DNA of 64,000 nt. Origin: an uncultured Prevotella sp. GTDB lineage: Bacteria; Bacteroidota; Bacteroidia; Bacteroidales; Bacteroidaceae. Position numbers and translations under genes: made by a program. Below, piece by piece: positions 32,254 through 42,108 of this stretch. How positions within the stretch are numbered: position 1 is the stretch's first letter; every line of letters begins with the position of its first letter. Under the pieces are notes generated by a model, which was not told the origin of the DNA, did not search any database, and was given only the letters and a program-made list of their open reading frames with translations. The stretch lies in contig OMXO01000006.1 in assembly GCA_900315035.1 (NCBI GenBank), forward strand, positions 1 through 64,000, in the 5' to 3' direction.

Positions 32254-34434
32254 ATGAAGACTAGATACATCATTCTGCCATTGTTGATGCTATGCACAGC
32301 GGTGGCAGCTCAAGATAATATCAAGACACATCAGCATGCGGAGGACTCGACAGACGTGTTCTTCCGCCATCTGAACCTAAACGAAGTAACAGTAACAGGC
32401 GTCACTGGGGACACAAAACTAAAGCACGCCACAGCCCCCGTCAGTATTGTGACGCCACAGATACTGAAGGCTACAGCCTCGACAAACATTATCGACGCCA
32501 TCGCTCACCAGCCTGGCGTCAGCCAGTTGACAACGGGTGGCAGCATCTCGAAACCGATCATCCGCGGACTGGGCTACAACCGAGTGGTCGTGATGAGCGA
32601 AGGAGTGCGCCAAGAAGGACAGCAGTGGGGCGACGAACACGGCGTTGAGGTAGATGGAAGCAGTGTTGGCTCTGTGGAAATCCTTAAGGGTCCGGCCTCA
32701 CTGATGTACGGTTCCGATGCGATGGCTGGCGTCGTAATACTACATCCGCAGCCCACACTCGCTGAAGGCGAGATGCAAGCCAACATGAGCACAGAGTATC
32801 AGACCAACAACGGGCTCTTCGCCTACAACCTGTCGATAGCGGGCAACCAGAAAGGCTTCGTATGGAACGCCCGTTACAGCGCAAAGATGGCACATGCGTA
32901 TAAGAACAAATACGACGGCTACGTGCCTGGCTCACAGTTCCGGGAACGGGCAGGCCGACTGATGCTGGGACTCAACAAGGCATGGGGCCACTCTAGGCTG
33001 ACAGGAACGATCTATCACCTGACGCCTGGCATCATCGAGGGTGAGCGTGACCCGGAGACGGGCGAACTGGTGCACGAAGAGGGATTCACGGGCCACAGCT
33101 ACGGCAAACAGCTACCCTTCCAACAGGTGAAGCACTATAAACTGGTATGGGACAACTCGCTGAACCTCCCGACTGGTTATCTGAAGGCTATCATCGGCTA
33201 TCAGCAGAACCGCCGTCAGGAGTTTGAGGAGTCGGAGAACGACTATGAGCTTTATTTCAAACTGCATACGCTGACCTACGACCTGCGCTATGTGACTAAC
33301 GAATGGGAAGGCTGGAAGCTCTCTACGGGCATCGGCGGCATGTATCAGAAATCGGGCAACGAGGGTGAGGAATACCTGATTCCCGACTACCGTCTCTTCG
33401 ACTTCGGCATCTATGCCACAGCCACAAAAGCCTTAGGCGAGCATTGGACACTGAGCGGTGGTGTGCGTTATGATCACCGCCGACTGCATGGCGATGAGCT
33501 CATCGAAGACAACGCCCTACGCTTTCAGGATTTCTCGCGTCACTTCAACGGTCTGACAGGTAGCATCGGAGCCGTTTGCAACATCAACGAGCACTTCAAC
33601 ATACGACTGAACCTGGCACGTGGCTTCCGCACCCCCAACATGAGTGAACTGGCGTCGAACGGTGTCCACGAAGGTTCGATCCGCTACGAGCTGGGTAATC
33701 AGCAACTGAAAGCGGAATACAGTCTGCAGGCAGACCTCGGACTCGACTTCACCTCGCGCTATGTGTCGGCACAACTGGCGCTCTTTGCCAATCGCATCGA
33801 TAACTATATCTTCACGCATCGCATACCTGGCGAGATTGAAGAAGGCTATCTGACGTATGCCTATACACAAGGCGATGCCCGACTGTTGGGCTTCGAAGCA
33901 GGTATCGATCTGCATCCCATACACTCGCTGCACTTCTCAAACACCTTCTCGTATGTCGATGCCCGACTCACCTCTCACCACTCACCTCTCACCTCTGAAA
34001 ACAAATATCTCCCCTTCACCCCTGCCCCACGCTGGTCATCGGAACTGAAATGGGAGCTCTTCCACCACTCGCACACGACGCTGGGCCATCACCACACATC
34101 GGATGCCGCCCACCGCTCGCTGTTCAACAACCTCTATATCGCTGCCGGACTCGACTGCTATCTGAAACAGACACATATCCACAGTGCAGACGACACAGAG
34201 ACTGCGACACCCGGCTATGCGCTGCTCTCGCTCTCGGCTGGTACAGATATTCAGGTGAAAGGCAAAAAGATTGCTGAATTCTATATCACCGCCGACAACC
34301 TGCTGAACAAAGCCTACCAGAACCACCTGAGCCGACTGAAATATGCCGACGAGAACGTGGTGACTGGTCGCAGAGGCGTGTTCAACATGGGGCGCAATAT
34401 CACTTTCAAGTTAGTCATCCCAATACAGATTTAA
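32254..34434 (+). CDS. TonB-dependent receptor, histidine-rich (ZnuD-like)
   Basis: A 726-residue outer-membrane protein: signal peptide (1-19), plug domain with KPIIRGLGYNRVVVMSEG and VEILKGPASLMYGSDAMAGV, and a beta barrel ending in FKLVIPIQI. A histidine-rich extracellular loop (FHHSHTTLGHHHTSDAAH) and His-rich N-terminus suggest a transition-metal substrate, as in ZnuD zinc receptors. No carboxypeptidase-like CarboxypepD domain is seen, so it is not a SusC. It is 57 bp behind the Cys/His protein. A CTCACCT microsatellite lies inside the coding frame at about 33968-33995. Confidence 0.88.
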   Translation: MKTRYIILPLLMLCTAVAAQDNIKTHQHAEDSTDVFFRHLNLNEVTVTGVTGDTKLKHATAPVSIVTPQILKATASTNIIDAIAHQPGVSQLTTGGSISKPIIRGLGYNRVVVMSEGVRQEGQQWGDEHGVEVDGSSVGSVEILKGPASLMYGSDAMAGVVILHPQPTLAEGEMQANMSTEYQTNNGLFAYNLSIAGNQKGFVWNARYSAKMAHAYKNKYDGYVPGSQFRERAGRLMLGLNKAWGHSRLTGTIYHLTPGIIEGERDPETGELVHEEGFTGHSYGKQLPFQQVKHYKLVWDNSLNLPTGYLKAIIGYQQNRRQEFEESENDYELYFKLHTLTYDLRYVTNEWEGWKLSTGIGGMYQKSGNEGEEYLIPDYRLFDFGIYATATKALGEHWTLSGGVRYDHRRLHGDELIEDNALRFQDFSRHFNGLTGSIGAVCNINEHFNIRLNLARGFRTPNMSELASNGVHEGSIRYELGNQQLKAEYSLQADLGLDFTSRYVSAQLALFANRIDNYIFTHRIPGEIEEGYLTYAYTQGDARLLGFEAGIDLHPIHSLHFSNTFSYVDARLTSHHSPLTSENKYLPFTPAPRWSSELKWELFHHSHTTLGHHHTSDAAHRSLFNNLYIAAGLDCYLKQTHIHSADDTETATPGYALLSLSAGTDIQVKGKKIAEFYITADNLLNKAYQNHLSRLKYADENVVTGRRGVFNMGRNITFKLVIPIQI

Positions 34435-34509
34435 CATATGATAACACCTCAGCACCATCGGCTTTGCCATCGGTTTTGTGCTGATGATAGAGGTTATGAG
34501 TGTTAGTAG

Positions 34510-36270
34510 TTATTGACGGAAGGGATAGACGGTGACACCTATGCTGGCAGCTCGGTTCTGATAGAGACCCGACAGCTGATTGCTGGTGCCTGTGGCATAG
34601 CCGGCCAGATCGTGGAACTCAGCAAAGACGTTGCACTTCTTGCCCAGTTGCTTATTGGCCTTGACGGTAGCAAAGAGATGGGCATGCCTGTCATCGATAG
34701 AACGACGGCTGCTGTAAAGCAGTGTCGAGGAAAGACGAATGCCATAGGGCAGACTGATGACTGGTGCGAACTTGAGCGTCACGTAGTTGTCGTTCTCCGA
34801 AGCGGTGTCGCGCCCTGCTTTGATATGCTTGTGGTAGAAGTTGGCGCCTAACGTCAGTTCCCAGTTACCTGTCTTCCAATAGACGGAGTTTCGTAATCCC
34901 AACTGCAGGTAGTCGGATCCAGGCAGATGAGTGTGCCAAGTGTTCTCGATGCTGGTGTGTAAGAAGAAGTCCTTCTGCTGATAGGAGTAGCGCACCACGC
35001 CCTGATGAGCCAGATGAGTGGCACAGCTGCCGGCATCGTATCTGAGAGCGGTGGCAGGGGCGTTCTCATCAACCAGAAAATCGTTGACCTCGGGCACGAA
35101 GAAACGACGTGCAAACTGCACCTGGAAGAAATGGCGCTGTGCCTTATAGCCCACGCTGGCCAGATAAGAGTGGTTGTTGCGTTCGTGGGTCCACATACTG
35201 TGGTCGGCTGAGTCGTACTGGCGGTTCCAGAAGTTCATCATGCGGAAACGGTCGCCGAGTGTCAGCACCCATGGCCCATGGGTATAGTCGAGCTGCAAGT
35301 AGAAATCGGTCTTCAGATACTGTTCGCGCTTCTGCTGAGGATACCACGTGTTCTCGTAGTCCAGCTCTGTACCCGCCATCAGCCAGAGGTCGGGAGTGAA
35401 GATGGGGGTGTTAAACTCACAAAAGAAGTAGGGATAACTGTCGCCAGACTTATCGTCGGGCGTGCGGGCACTGGTGTAGTCGCTGCCTGTTTCGACAAAT
35501 AAAATGGCATCGTTTTTAAAAGTGTGAGAGTAAGAGAACACGAGGTCAACATAACGTTTGTAATTAGGTAAGGCCGCGTTCATGACTGGGTTAAAGAGTT
35601 TCTGCTTGCTGTTGTCGAACTCCTGAAAAGCCTTGATGATGAGTCGGTCGCTTGGGCTGATATTCCAATCTAGGTTGAGGTGCAGGTTTTCTGCCAATCC
35701 GCGATCGGTCATGCGGTTCACGTCCGTAGGATAGGCCTTGCCGTATGAGGTACGGGCCATCGCGTAAGCCTGTACAATGAGCTTTTCACTCCTGCCCGTT
35801 ACGTCTGCATAAAGCATTCCGTTGCCGTAAGTGCTGCCCGTCAGAGCCACCTTGCCGTCGGTCTTCACGTCATTGCGATAATAGATGTCGATGATGCCCT
35901 TGATGCCGTTCACGGCTTTGGCCACAGAGGTATTGCCACATATCTGGATGCGGTCGATCTCGCAAGCCTTCACATTGGCCAGGAACGACTCTGGATCGAC
36001 GTAGATGTCGATATTGTCGATACGCAACTTGTAGTCCTGGTCGATACCTTTTCCGTTGAGCGACAGGAATTCGGGACAGGTGTTCAGCACGTCGAGCAAG
36101 GTCATCTCGCTATCGGGATGCATCTTATCGACATGGATAACGTAGCGGTCCCCTTGATATTCAAGGATATCGTCGGCATCGGCTGCACCAGCTGTCAAGC
36201 CACTCATGCAAAGCATGCCCAACACGACATATCTCTTGAGTCGTATATTTACTTTTTGTTTCATGTTCAC
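34510..36270 (-). CDS. Outer-membrane beta-barrel protein with plug-like N-terminus
   Basis: A 586-residue protein with a signal peptide (MKQKVNIRLKRYVVLGMLCM and following), then a TonB-plug-like segment (IDNIDIYVDPESFLANVKAC, IDRIQICGNTSVAKAVNGIK). The remaining 430 residues are of alternating aromatic and polar beta strands ending in VTVYPFRQ, the usual Phe-rich barrel end. No SusD partner is adjacent. It may be a receptor that lacks the canonical TonB box. It is convergent with the TonB receptor. Confidence 0.8.
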   Translation of the reverse strand: MNMKQKVNIRLKRYVVLGMLCMSGLTAGAADADDILEYQGDRYVIHVDKMHPDSEMTLLDVLNTCPEFLSLNGKGIDQDYKLRIDNIDIYVDPESFLANVKACEIDRIQICGNTSVAKAVNGIKGIIDIYYRNDVKTDGKVALTGSTYGNGMLYADVTGRSEKLIVQAYAMARTSYGKAYPTDVNRMTDRGLAENLHLNLDWNISPSDRLIIKAFQEFDNSKQKLFNPVMNAALPNYKRYVDLVFSYSHTFKNDAILFVETGSDYTSARTPDDKSGDSYPYFFCEFNTPIFTPDLWLMAGTELDYENTWYPQQKREQYLKTDFYLQLDYTHGPWVLTLGDRFRMMNFWNRQYDSADHSMWTHERNNHSYLASVGYKAQRHFFQVQFARRFFVPEVNDFLVDENAPATALRYDAGSCATHLAHQGVVRYSYQQKDFFLHTSIENTWHTHLPGSDYLQLGLRNSVYWKTGNWELTLGANFYHKHIKAGRDTASENDNYVTLKFAPVISLPYGIRLSSTLLYSSRRSIDDRHAHLFATVKANKQLGKKCNVFAEFHDLAGYATGTSNQLSGLYQNRAASIGVTVYPFRQ

Positions 36271-36506
36271 TTATTTTCAAGTGCAAAGGTAGGGAAAAAA
36301 AACAAGAAAAGCAAGAATACCATTTTCAATTTATATGTAACAGCATTGTAACATCCGTGTAACGTGAGTGTAATAAGATTCTAAATTGGCATTACACCAA
36401 ATTTTTAGGTATACTTTGTTAAAAAAGAAAAGGAAAAACAGTTTTGATGACGGCATTCTGATTATTTTGAGTATCTTTGCAACCAAAAGGTTAATTTGCA
36501 TAAACC

Positions 36507-39350
36507 ATGTCAATAACAAAACACTTAAAACCCGCCATTGGGCAGAGAATATTATCATTGCTATTTGGTGCCTTCCTGTCATTGACGACACTGGCGGCTG
36601 AAGGCGACTCAACAAGAATATATACGGAGCAGAATCCGCTGGTGTATGAGGACGCATGGGACCTGTGGCCATACGCCTTCCTTAACGACAACGGCGAGCC
36701 TGACGGTTTCAACATCGACCTGATCCGCCTGATCATGAAAGAGCTCAATATCCCCTACACCATCAGACTGCGCCCACAGCAACAGGCTTTCGAGGATTTG
36801 AGAGACAGGAAGTCGGACCTGATGCTGGGTCTGGCCGTAGGTTTCCACGACCAGTACGGACTATACGGCAACAACGCCATCACCCTGTTTACACAGAGTC
36901 TGGCAGCGCCCAAGGGTAAACCGACGGAAATCAAGACATTTCGCGATCTGGGCAAGGAAGGCATCAAGGTGATAGTAAACCCCAACAGCATGAGCTACCA
37001 CCTGATGATAGACTACGGATGGGAAGAGAATGCCATTCCAAGTAGCGACCTGAGAGAGGTGATACAACAGGTAAGTGCCCACGAAGACGGCCAGATCGTA
37101 TGGAACACATTGTCACTGAAATGGCTGATGAACCGCTACCATATAGACAACCTGCAACTGACGCCAGTCAACATGCCTCACGGTGAGTATAAGTTCATGT
37201 CGAACAATCAGCAACTGCTCGACCGTTTAGACGAAGCCTACACCAAACTCTACACAGCCGACAAGATCACGCCTCTACAAGACAAGTGGTTCTACCCTGA
37301 GCGACTGAAACCCGAGACCCCTCAGTGGATCTGGTATGCTCTGGGAATAGCCCTTCTGCTGATAGTCTTTGCAAGTGCCTACGCCATCAGCTACCGCATA
37401 CAGAGTACAAAACTTAACCTGCAGAACCTGAAGCGCAACCGGCGGTTGGCCCTGATACTCCAGACCAGTCAGGTGAGAATATGGACCTACGACATCGAGA
37501 AGAACCAGTTTGCCTGGCGTAACGATAACGGACAAGTAGCCTACACCTACTCGATGGAGGAATTCTCGCAGCGCTACAGTCCCGAGGACTTCGTGAGACT
37601 GAAGACAGCTCTGGAACGACTGTCGAAGGGAACGAAGACTGAAAAAGAGGAAGAGCTGACACTAAGTCTGAGAGCGAAGGACGTGGAAGGCGGAGATACC
37701 GATCTGCGCGACTATTATATCGTGCTCTCTGTGCTGCGTCGAGACAAGGAAGGCAAGCCCACAGTGATTATCGGTACCAAGAAAGACGTGACAAAGGAAC
37801 GCCAGCTCAAGCGCGACGAAGACGATCGGGCGTTGCGCTACTGGTCGATATTCTACACCCCGATAGTGGGCATCATGCTTTTCGACAAGGAAGGCAAGAT
37901 TGTGAACATCAACCCCAAGGCCTGCGACATGTTCTGCTGCGAAGCCGAAGAGATCATCGCGGAAAAGGCATCGATACGCGATATACTCGGTATCGGCGAC
38001 CAAAGTCTGGAGAGTCTTGACGGATTCTACGCCTCTCACATCATCGACCTTGATAAGATTCCGGATGAGAAACGGAAGATCAGGAGCATCAAGGCCAAAG
38101 GGAAGTTATATAATGAGTTCAAGCTGATGACCGTGTACGACGATTCCGAAAGTCTGCTTGGCATATTTGCCTTCTCCCGCGACATCACCACGCTGGTGAG
38201 CGGTATCGACCAGGAGCAAGAGAGACAGAAGGAGATAAGTCAGGTTACGGGCGTACTCGACAACTATGGCAATGCCATCAATACCACCATCAGCGACACC
38301 GACATCCGACTGATAAGATACTCACCGGGATCGCACACGCTTACCATTTTCAACGGCACGGACAAGATTCAGCACAAACTGACACAGACACGCTGCATGG
38401 CATTAGTGGGTGAGAACTCGAAAAGTGCTGCCATGCGACTGTTGAACGATATGGACGACCGCGCCGACAAGGTGATAGAGCACAACATTCAGACTGCGCT
38501 GCGCGCCAAAGGCGGGAAAACACTTACACTGTATTTCAAGTTGAAGCCCCAATACGATAAAAACGGAAACGTCAAAGAGTATCTGGGACTACTGCAGGAC
38601 ATCAGCGAACTGATGGCTATTGAAAAGCAAATGGCAGTAGAGACAGCCAAGGTGCAAGAAGTGGAGAACACCAAGAACAGTTTCGTGAAGAACATGGTTC
38701 AAGACATCAAAGAACCAATGAGCAACGTGATGGGATATGTTTCACAGATAGGCGAGAAAGCACCTACCGACAATGAGGAAGCATTATGCGCGGGTATTGA
38801 ACAGAATGCCGACTACCTGCTGCACCTCATCGACAACATACTCTACCTATCGCGTCTGGAGGCCAGGATGGTGGAAATCAAGAAAGAGCCATGCAACTAT
38901 GCGGAGATATTCGAAGAGCAATGCACTAACGGCTGGATGAAATACCGGAATGCAGAAACCCGATACATCGTTGAGAATCCATACGAGCAACTGATCATTG
39001 ACATAGATGCAGATAATCTGAGGCATGCCATTGCCCAGATAGCCGCCAACGCTGCCCAGCACACCAAGAGCGGTGTGGTGAAGGCACGCTACGACTATAT
39101 CGGCCGGCGACTGATTATCTCGATCGACGATACAGGCGAAGGCATACCGGCTGCACAACTCGAGAATATCAAACAGGAGAAGTCTGGTGGTGCTCATACC
39201 ACAAAAGGACTGGGACTGGCCATCACCAAGGAACTGATAAGCCAGATGGAAGGAACACTGGAGATTATGTCGGAAGAAGGATTAGGCACTACTGTCTATA
39301 TCACCATCCCCTGTCATGCCTCAGTCATCAAACGTAATAAGTTAGCTTAG
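36507..39350 (+). CDS. Periplasmic-sensor histidine kinase lacking the phospho-His (pseudo-kinase)
   Basis: A 947-residue protein. Residues 1-30 form a signal, and residues 35-265 a SBP_bac_3-type binding domain (FNIDLIRLIMKELNIPYTI). A membrane helix lies at about 275-295, then PAS-like domains, then HisKA and HATPase. In the HisKA box the expected SHE-RTPL is VQDIKEPM, so the phosphoacceptor histidine is replaced by glutamine (codon CAA). ATP-site motifs remain (DDTGEGIP, GLGLAIT). It is followed after 4 bp by an intact paralogue. It may act in a heterodimer or as a ligand-gated regulator. Confidence 0.87.
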   Translation: MSITKHLKPAIGQRILSLLFGAFLSLTTLAAEGDSTRIYTEQNPLVYEDAWDLWPYAFLNDNGEPDGFNIDLIRLIMKELNIPYTIRLRPQQQAFEDLRDRKSDLMLGLAVGFHDQYGLYGNNAITLFTQSLAAPKGKPTEIKTFRDLGKEGIKVIVNPNSMSYHLMIDYGWEENAIPSSDLREVIQQVSAHEDGQIVWNTLSLKWLMNRYHIDNLQLTPVNMPHGEYKFMSNNQQLLDRLDEAYTKLYTADKITPLQDKWFYPERLKPETPQWIWYALGIALLLIVFASAYAISYRIQSTKLNLQNLKRNRRLALILQTSQVRIWTYDIEKNQFAWRNDNGQVAYTYSMEEFSQRYSPEDFVRLKTALERLSKGTKTEKEEELTLSLRAKDVEGGDTDLRDYYIVLSVLRRDKEGKPTVIIGTKKDVTKERQLKRDEDDRALRYWSIFYTPIVGIMLFDKEGKIVNINPKACDMFCCEAEEIIAEKASIRDILGIGDQSLESLDGFYASHIIDLDKIPDEKRKIRSIKAKGKLYNEFKLMTVYDDSESLLGIFAFSRDITTLVSGIDQEQERQKEISQVTGVLDNYGNAINTTISDTDIRLIRYSPGSHTLTIFNGTDKIQHKLTQTRCMALVGENSKSAAMRLLNDMDDRADKVIEHNIQTALRAKGGKTLTLYFKLKPQYDKNGNVKEYLGLLQDISELMAIEKQMAVETAKVQEVENTKNSFVKNMVQDIKEPMSNVMGYVSQIGEKAPTDNEEALCAGIEQNADYLLHLIDNILYLSRLEARMVEIKKEPCNYAEIFEEQCTNGWMKYRNAETRYIVENPYEQLIIDIDADNLRHAIAQIAANAAQHTKSGVVKARYDYIGRRLIISIDDTGEGIPAAQLENIKQEKSGGAHTTKGLGLAITKELISQMEGTLEIMSEEGLGTTVYITIPCHASVIKRNKLA

Positions 39351-39354
39351 CCTT

Positions 39355-42102
39355 ATGAAGAGAATACTGTTTATACTGATAGCCTTACAGACTACGATAG
39401 CCCCGTTGCTGGCCCAGAGCTTAAGCGAGAAGTACACCAAAGACAGGCCAGTAGTGGTGGTTTGCGACTGGGACAAGCCACCTTACGAATTCCTCGATAG
39501 CAAGGGTGTGCCTGCAGGTTCGAACATCGATGTACTGAACGCAGTGATGGAAAAGCTGGATCTACCTGTGAAGTACGTGATGAAGGAATGGAGCATCGCC
39601 CTGAAAACCTTTGAGCGAGGCGATGCCGACATCATTCTCGCCAATGCACGCCGATACAGGAAAGGCCACTATGCCATATCCGAGAACATCGTCAACTACA
39701 ACCGCATTTGCGTGGCCATGCACTCCGACTCCATCGGTATGGTGACGCTGAAGCAGCTGGAACGTGAAGGAGCCGTATTCAAACCCGGCGACTATTCTGC
39801 CTACTACTTCCAAGACGGTGATACCATCAATACCAGCTTCATGGAGTTCCAGACACCCAAAGTGGCCTTGACGGGACTGATCAATGGCGACTACAAATAC
39901 TACGTCTGGGGCGAGGCGCCACTGAAGTGGAAAATCAAGGAGCTCCAATTAGAGGGGATCATCCTGAACGATGTGAGCATACCCATCTCCGAACTGCATT
40001 TCATCGGACACGATAAAGACCTGATAGAGCGCATAGACGACCAGTACTCACGATTGAAGCAGAACGGAGTGATAGCCCAACTGCAAGACAAGTGGTTACA
40101 TCCTGAGCGCGTGAAAGACGAATCGGCACCTATCCTATTATATATAGGTTTAGGCACACTGATACTGATAGCCCTCTTCTACCTGTTCATCCGTCTGGCT
40201 AAAGCTCACGTAAAGAGCGCCACCCGCCAGTCAACAGAACTAAACGACATGATGTACAAGGCGCTGCACATGGGCAACTTCAATGTGATGGAGTACGACA
40301 TCAAGAACGATCGCATGACCAACCGCTACGGCAATATTCTGCCTAAGGCGGGCATGTCGCTGGCAGAATATACCCGGCGAATGCACCCCGACCAGCAGGC
40401 AGAGTTTACCCAGAAGATGAAAAGACTGATTGAGGGGCGCGAGAGACATTTCGAACTGAACAAACGATGGAACAAGGGAACCGATGATGCACCCGACTGG
40501 CTGAACTTCCAAGGACACGCCATATCCGAACTTGCGGCCGACGGTCATCCGGCATACATCGTAAATGCCATTCACGACGTGACACAAGACATGGAGGAAG
40601 ATAAGGCCGGACGCGAGCTTGTCAGGAAATACGAACGACTGTCTAACATTCCATTTATCGCCATGTCGTTCTACAGCAAGGGCGGATGGCTCATGGACCT
40701 CAACGACTCGATGAAAGAGCTGTGTGGCATGGATGATCCTGAGACCAAGCGTTTCTGGGAAAGCGTCTGTATGTTTGACGTCCCACTGTTCCGTAATGTA
40801 TATTCCCCCGACGATCGCGATGACCTGCTGGTATGCCAGCACATGGAGTACCCGGAAATGGGCATCAACCGCTATATTGAGTTCCATATCCTGCCCTTGT
40901 TCAATGCCGATGGCGAGATATCCAACTACTTCATCACAACCCTCGACGTAACCGACGACCGTACACGCGACCACCTGAAGCACTTGCAGGACAAAGACAT
41001 CATGCTGATGCAGGCAGAGATAGAGAGCCGGAAGCAACGTCTTAGCTACCTCTTGAAGAACAGTCAGCGATTCCTGTGGCACAGCGACATCGAGAACCGG
41101 ATGCTATACTTCTACCGTCAGCTTGGCGAGCCAGAGATCAGTATGGACTTCGAGACCTTTATGGGCTACCTGGCAGAAGAAGATCGTGACCGCATGCTTG
41201 AGATCCTGAACAGTCGGGAGACGCTCAACAACGATATCCATCGCGACATCTACCACTTCCATCACACGATGACCAGTCCTGAGGAGAGCTGGTTTGAAAT
41301 CAGCGGCAAGCCTATACGCAACAAGGACGGTGAAGTGACAGGCCACTTTGGCATTTCTACCGATGTCACGAAGTTCATGAATGCCCGTAAGGAACTGGAG
41401 AATGAGACCAGACTGGCCAACGAGAGCGTCAAGAGGAAGAGCGGATTCATGGCATCGATGACCCATGAACTGCGCACGCCACTGAATGCCATCGTAGGCT
41501 TTACAAGTGTCTTGTCGGCTCTTGCCGACTCACCTGAGCGTCCAGAATATGTGCGGATTATCCGAAACTCGAGCGACATGCTGCAGCGACTTATCAACGA
41601 TATCATCGAAGCCTCATTACTGACCGATGGCGCCATCAACATCAAACCTGAGCAGGTTGATTTTGCCAGTATGTTCGACGATATCTGCCTGACACTGCAA
41701 CAGCGCATCGAAGAGCCCAAAGTGCAGTTCTGGAAAGACAACCCTTACAAGTCGTTTATCACCACCATCGACCCAGGACGCATACAACAGGTACTGACGA
41801 ACTTCCTGACCAATGCTGTGAAGTTTACCAAGGAAGGACACATACGACTGGGCTACCGCTATCAAAACGACGGTCTCTACATGTTCTGCGAAGATACGGG
41901 CGCAGGCATCCCCATCGATAAACAGAAGATCGTGTTCGATCGCTTTGTGAAGCTCGACGAGTTTGTTCAGGGCACCGGTATGGGTCTGGCTATCTGCAAG
42001 TCGATAGCCGAGTGCTGCGGAGGCAAAATTGGCGTCAATAGCGAGGGGGCGGGCAAAGGCTCGACCTTCTGGTTGTGGATTCCGTGCAAACAGATAGTTT
42101 AA
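39355..42102 (+). CDS. Periplasmic-sensor hybrid-less histidine kinase, paralogue of the preceding gene
   Basis: A 915-residue protein. It has the same order: signal peptide, SBP_bac_3-like periplasmic domain (GSNIDVLNAVMEKLDLPVKY), membrane helix at about 262-280, PAS-type segments, HisKA with intact MTHELRTPLNAIVGF, and HATPase with N box FLTNAVKFTKEG and G boxes CEDTGAGIP and GTGMGLAI. No receiver domain or response regulator is linked. It probably senses an amino acid or other small solute. Divergent or convergent partners: the phosphatase gene downstream is on the opposite strand. Confidence 0.92.
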   Translation: MKRILFILIALQTTIAPLLAQSLSEKYTKDRPVVVVCDWDKPPYEFLDSKGVPAGSNIDVLNAVMEKLDLPVKYVMKEWSIALKTFERGDADIILANARRYRKGHYAISENIVNYNRICVAMHSDSIGMVTLKQLEREGAVFKPGDYSAYYFQDGDTINTSFMEFQTPKVALTGLINGDYKYYVWGEAPLKWKIKELQLEGIILNDVSIPISELHFIGHDKDLIERIDDQYSRLKQNGVIAQLQDKWLHPERVKDESAPILLYIGLGTLILIALFYLFIRLAKAHVKSATRQSTELNDMMYKALHMGNFNVMEYDIKNDRMTNRYGNILPKAGMSLAEYTRRMHPDQQAEFTQKMKRLIEGRERHFELNKRWNKGTDDAPDWLNFQGHAISELAADGHPAYIVNAIHDVTQDMEEDKAGRELVRKYERLSNIPFIAMSFYSKGGWLMDLNDSMKELCGMDDPETKRFWESVCMFDVPLFRNVYSPDDRDDLLVCQHMEYPEMGINRYIEFHILPLFNADGEISNYFITTLDVTDDRTRDHLKHLQDKDIMLMQAEIESRKQRLSYLLKNSQRFLWHSDIENRMLYFYRQLGEPEISMDFETFMGYLAEEDRDRMLEILNSRETLNNDIHRDIYHFHHTMTSPEESWFEISGKPIRNKDGEVTGHFGISTDVTKFMNARKELENETRLANESVKRKSGFMASMTHELRTPLNAIVGFTSVLSALADSPERPEYVRIIRNSSDMLQRLINDIIEASLLTDGAINIKPEQVDFASMFDDICLTLQQRIEEPKVQFWKDNPYKSFITTIDPGRIQQVLTNFLTNAVKFTKEGHIRLGYRYQNDGLYMFCEDTGAGIPIDKQKIVFDRFVKLDEFVQGTGMGLAICKSIAECCGGKIGVNSEGAGKGSTFWLWIPCKQIV

Positions 42103-42108
42103 TCCGGC

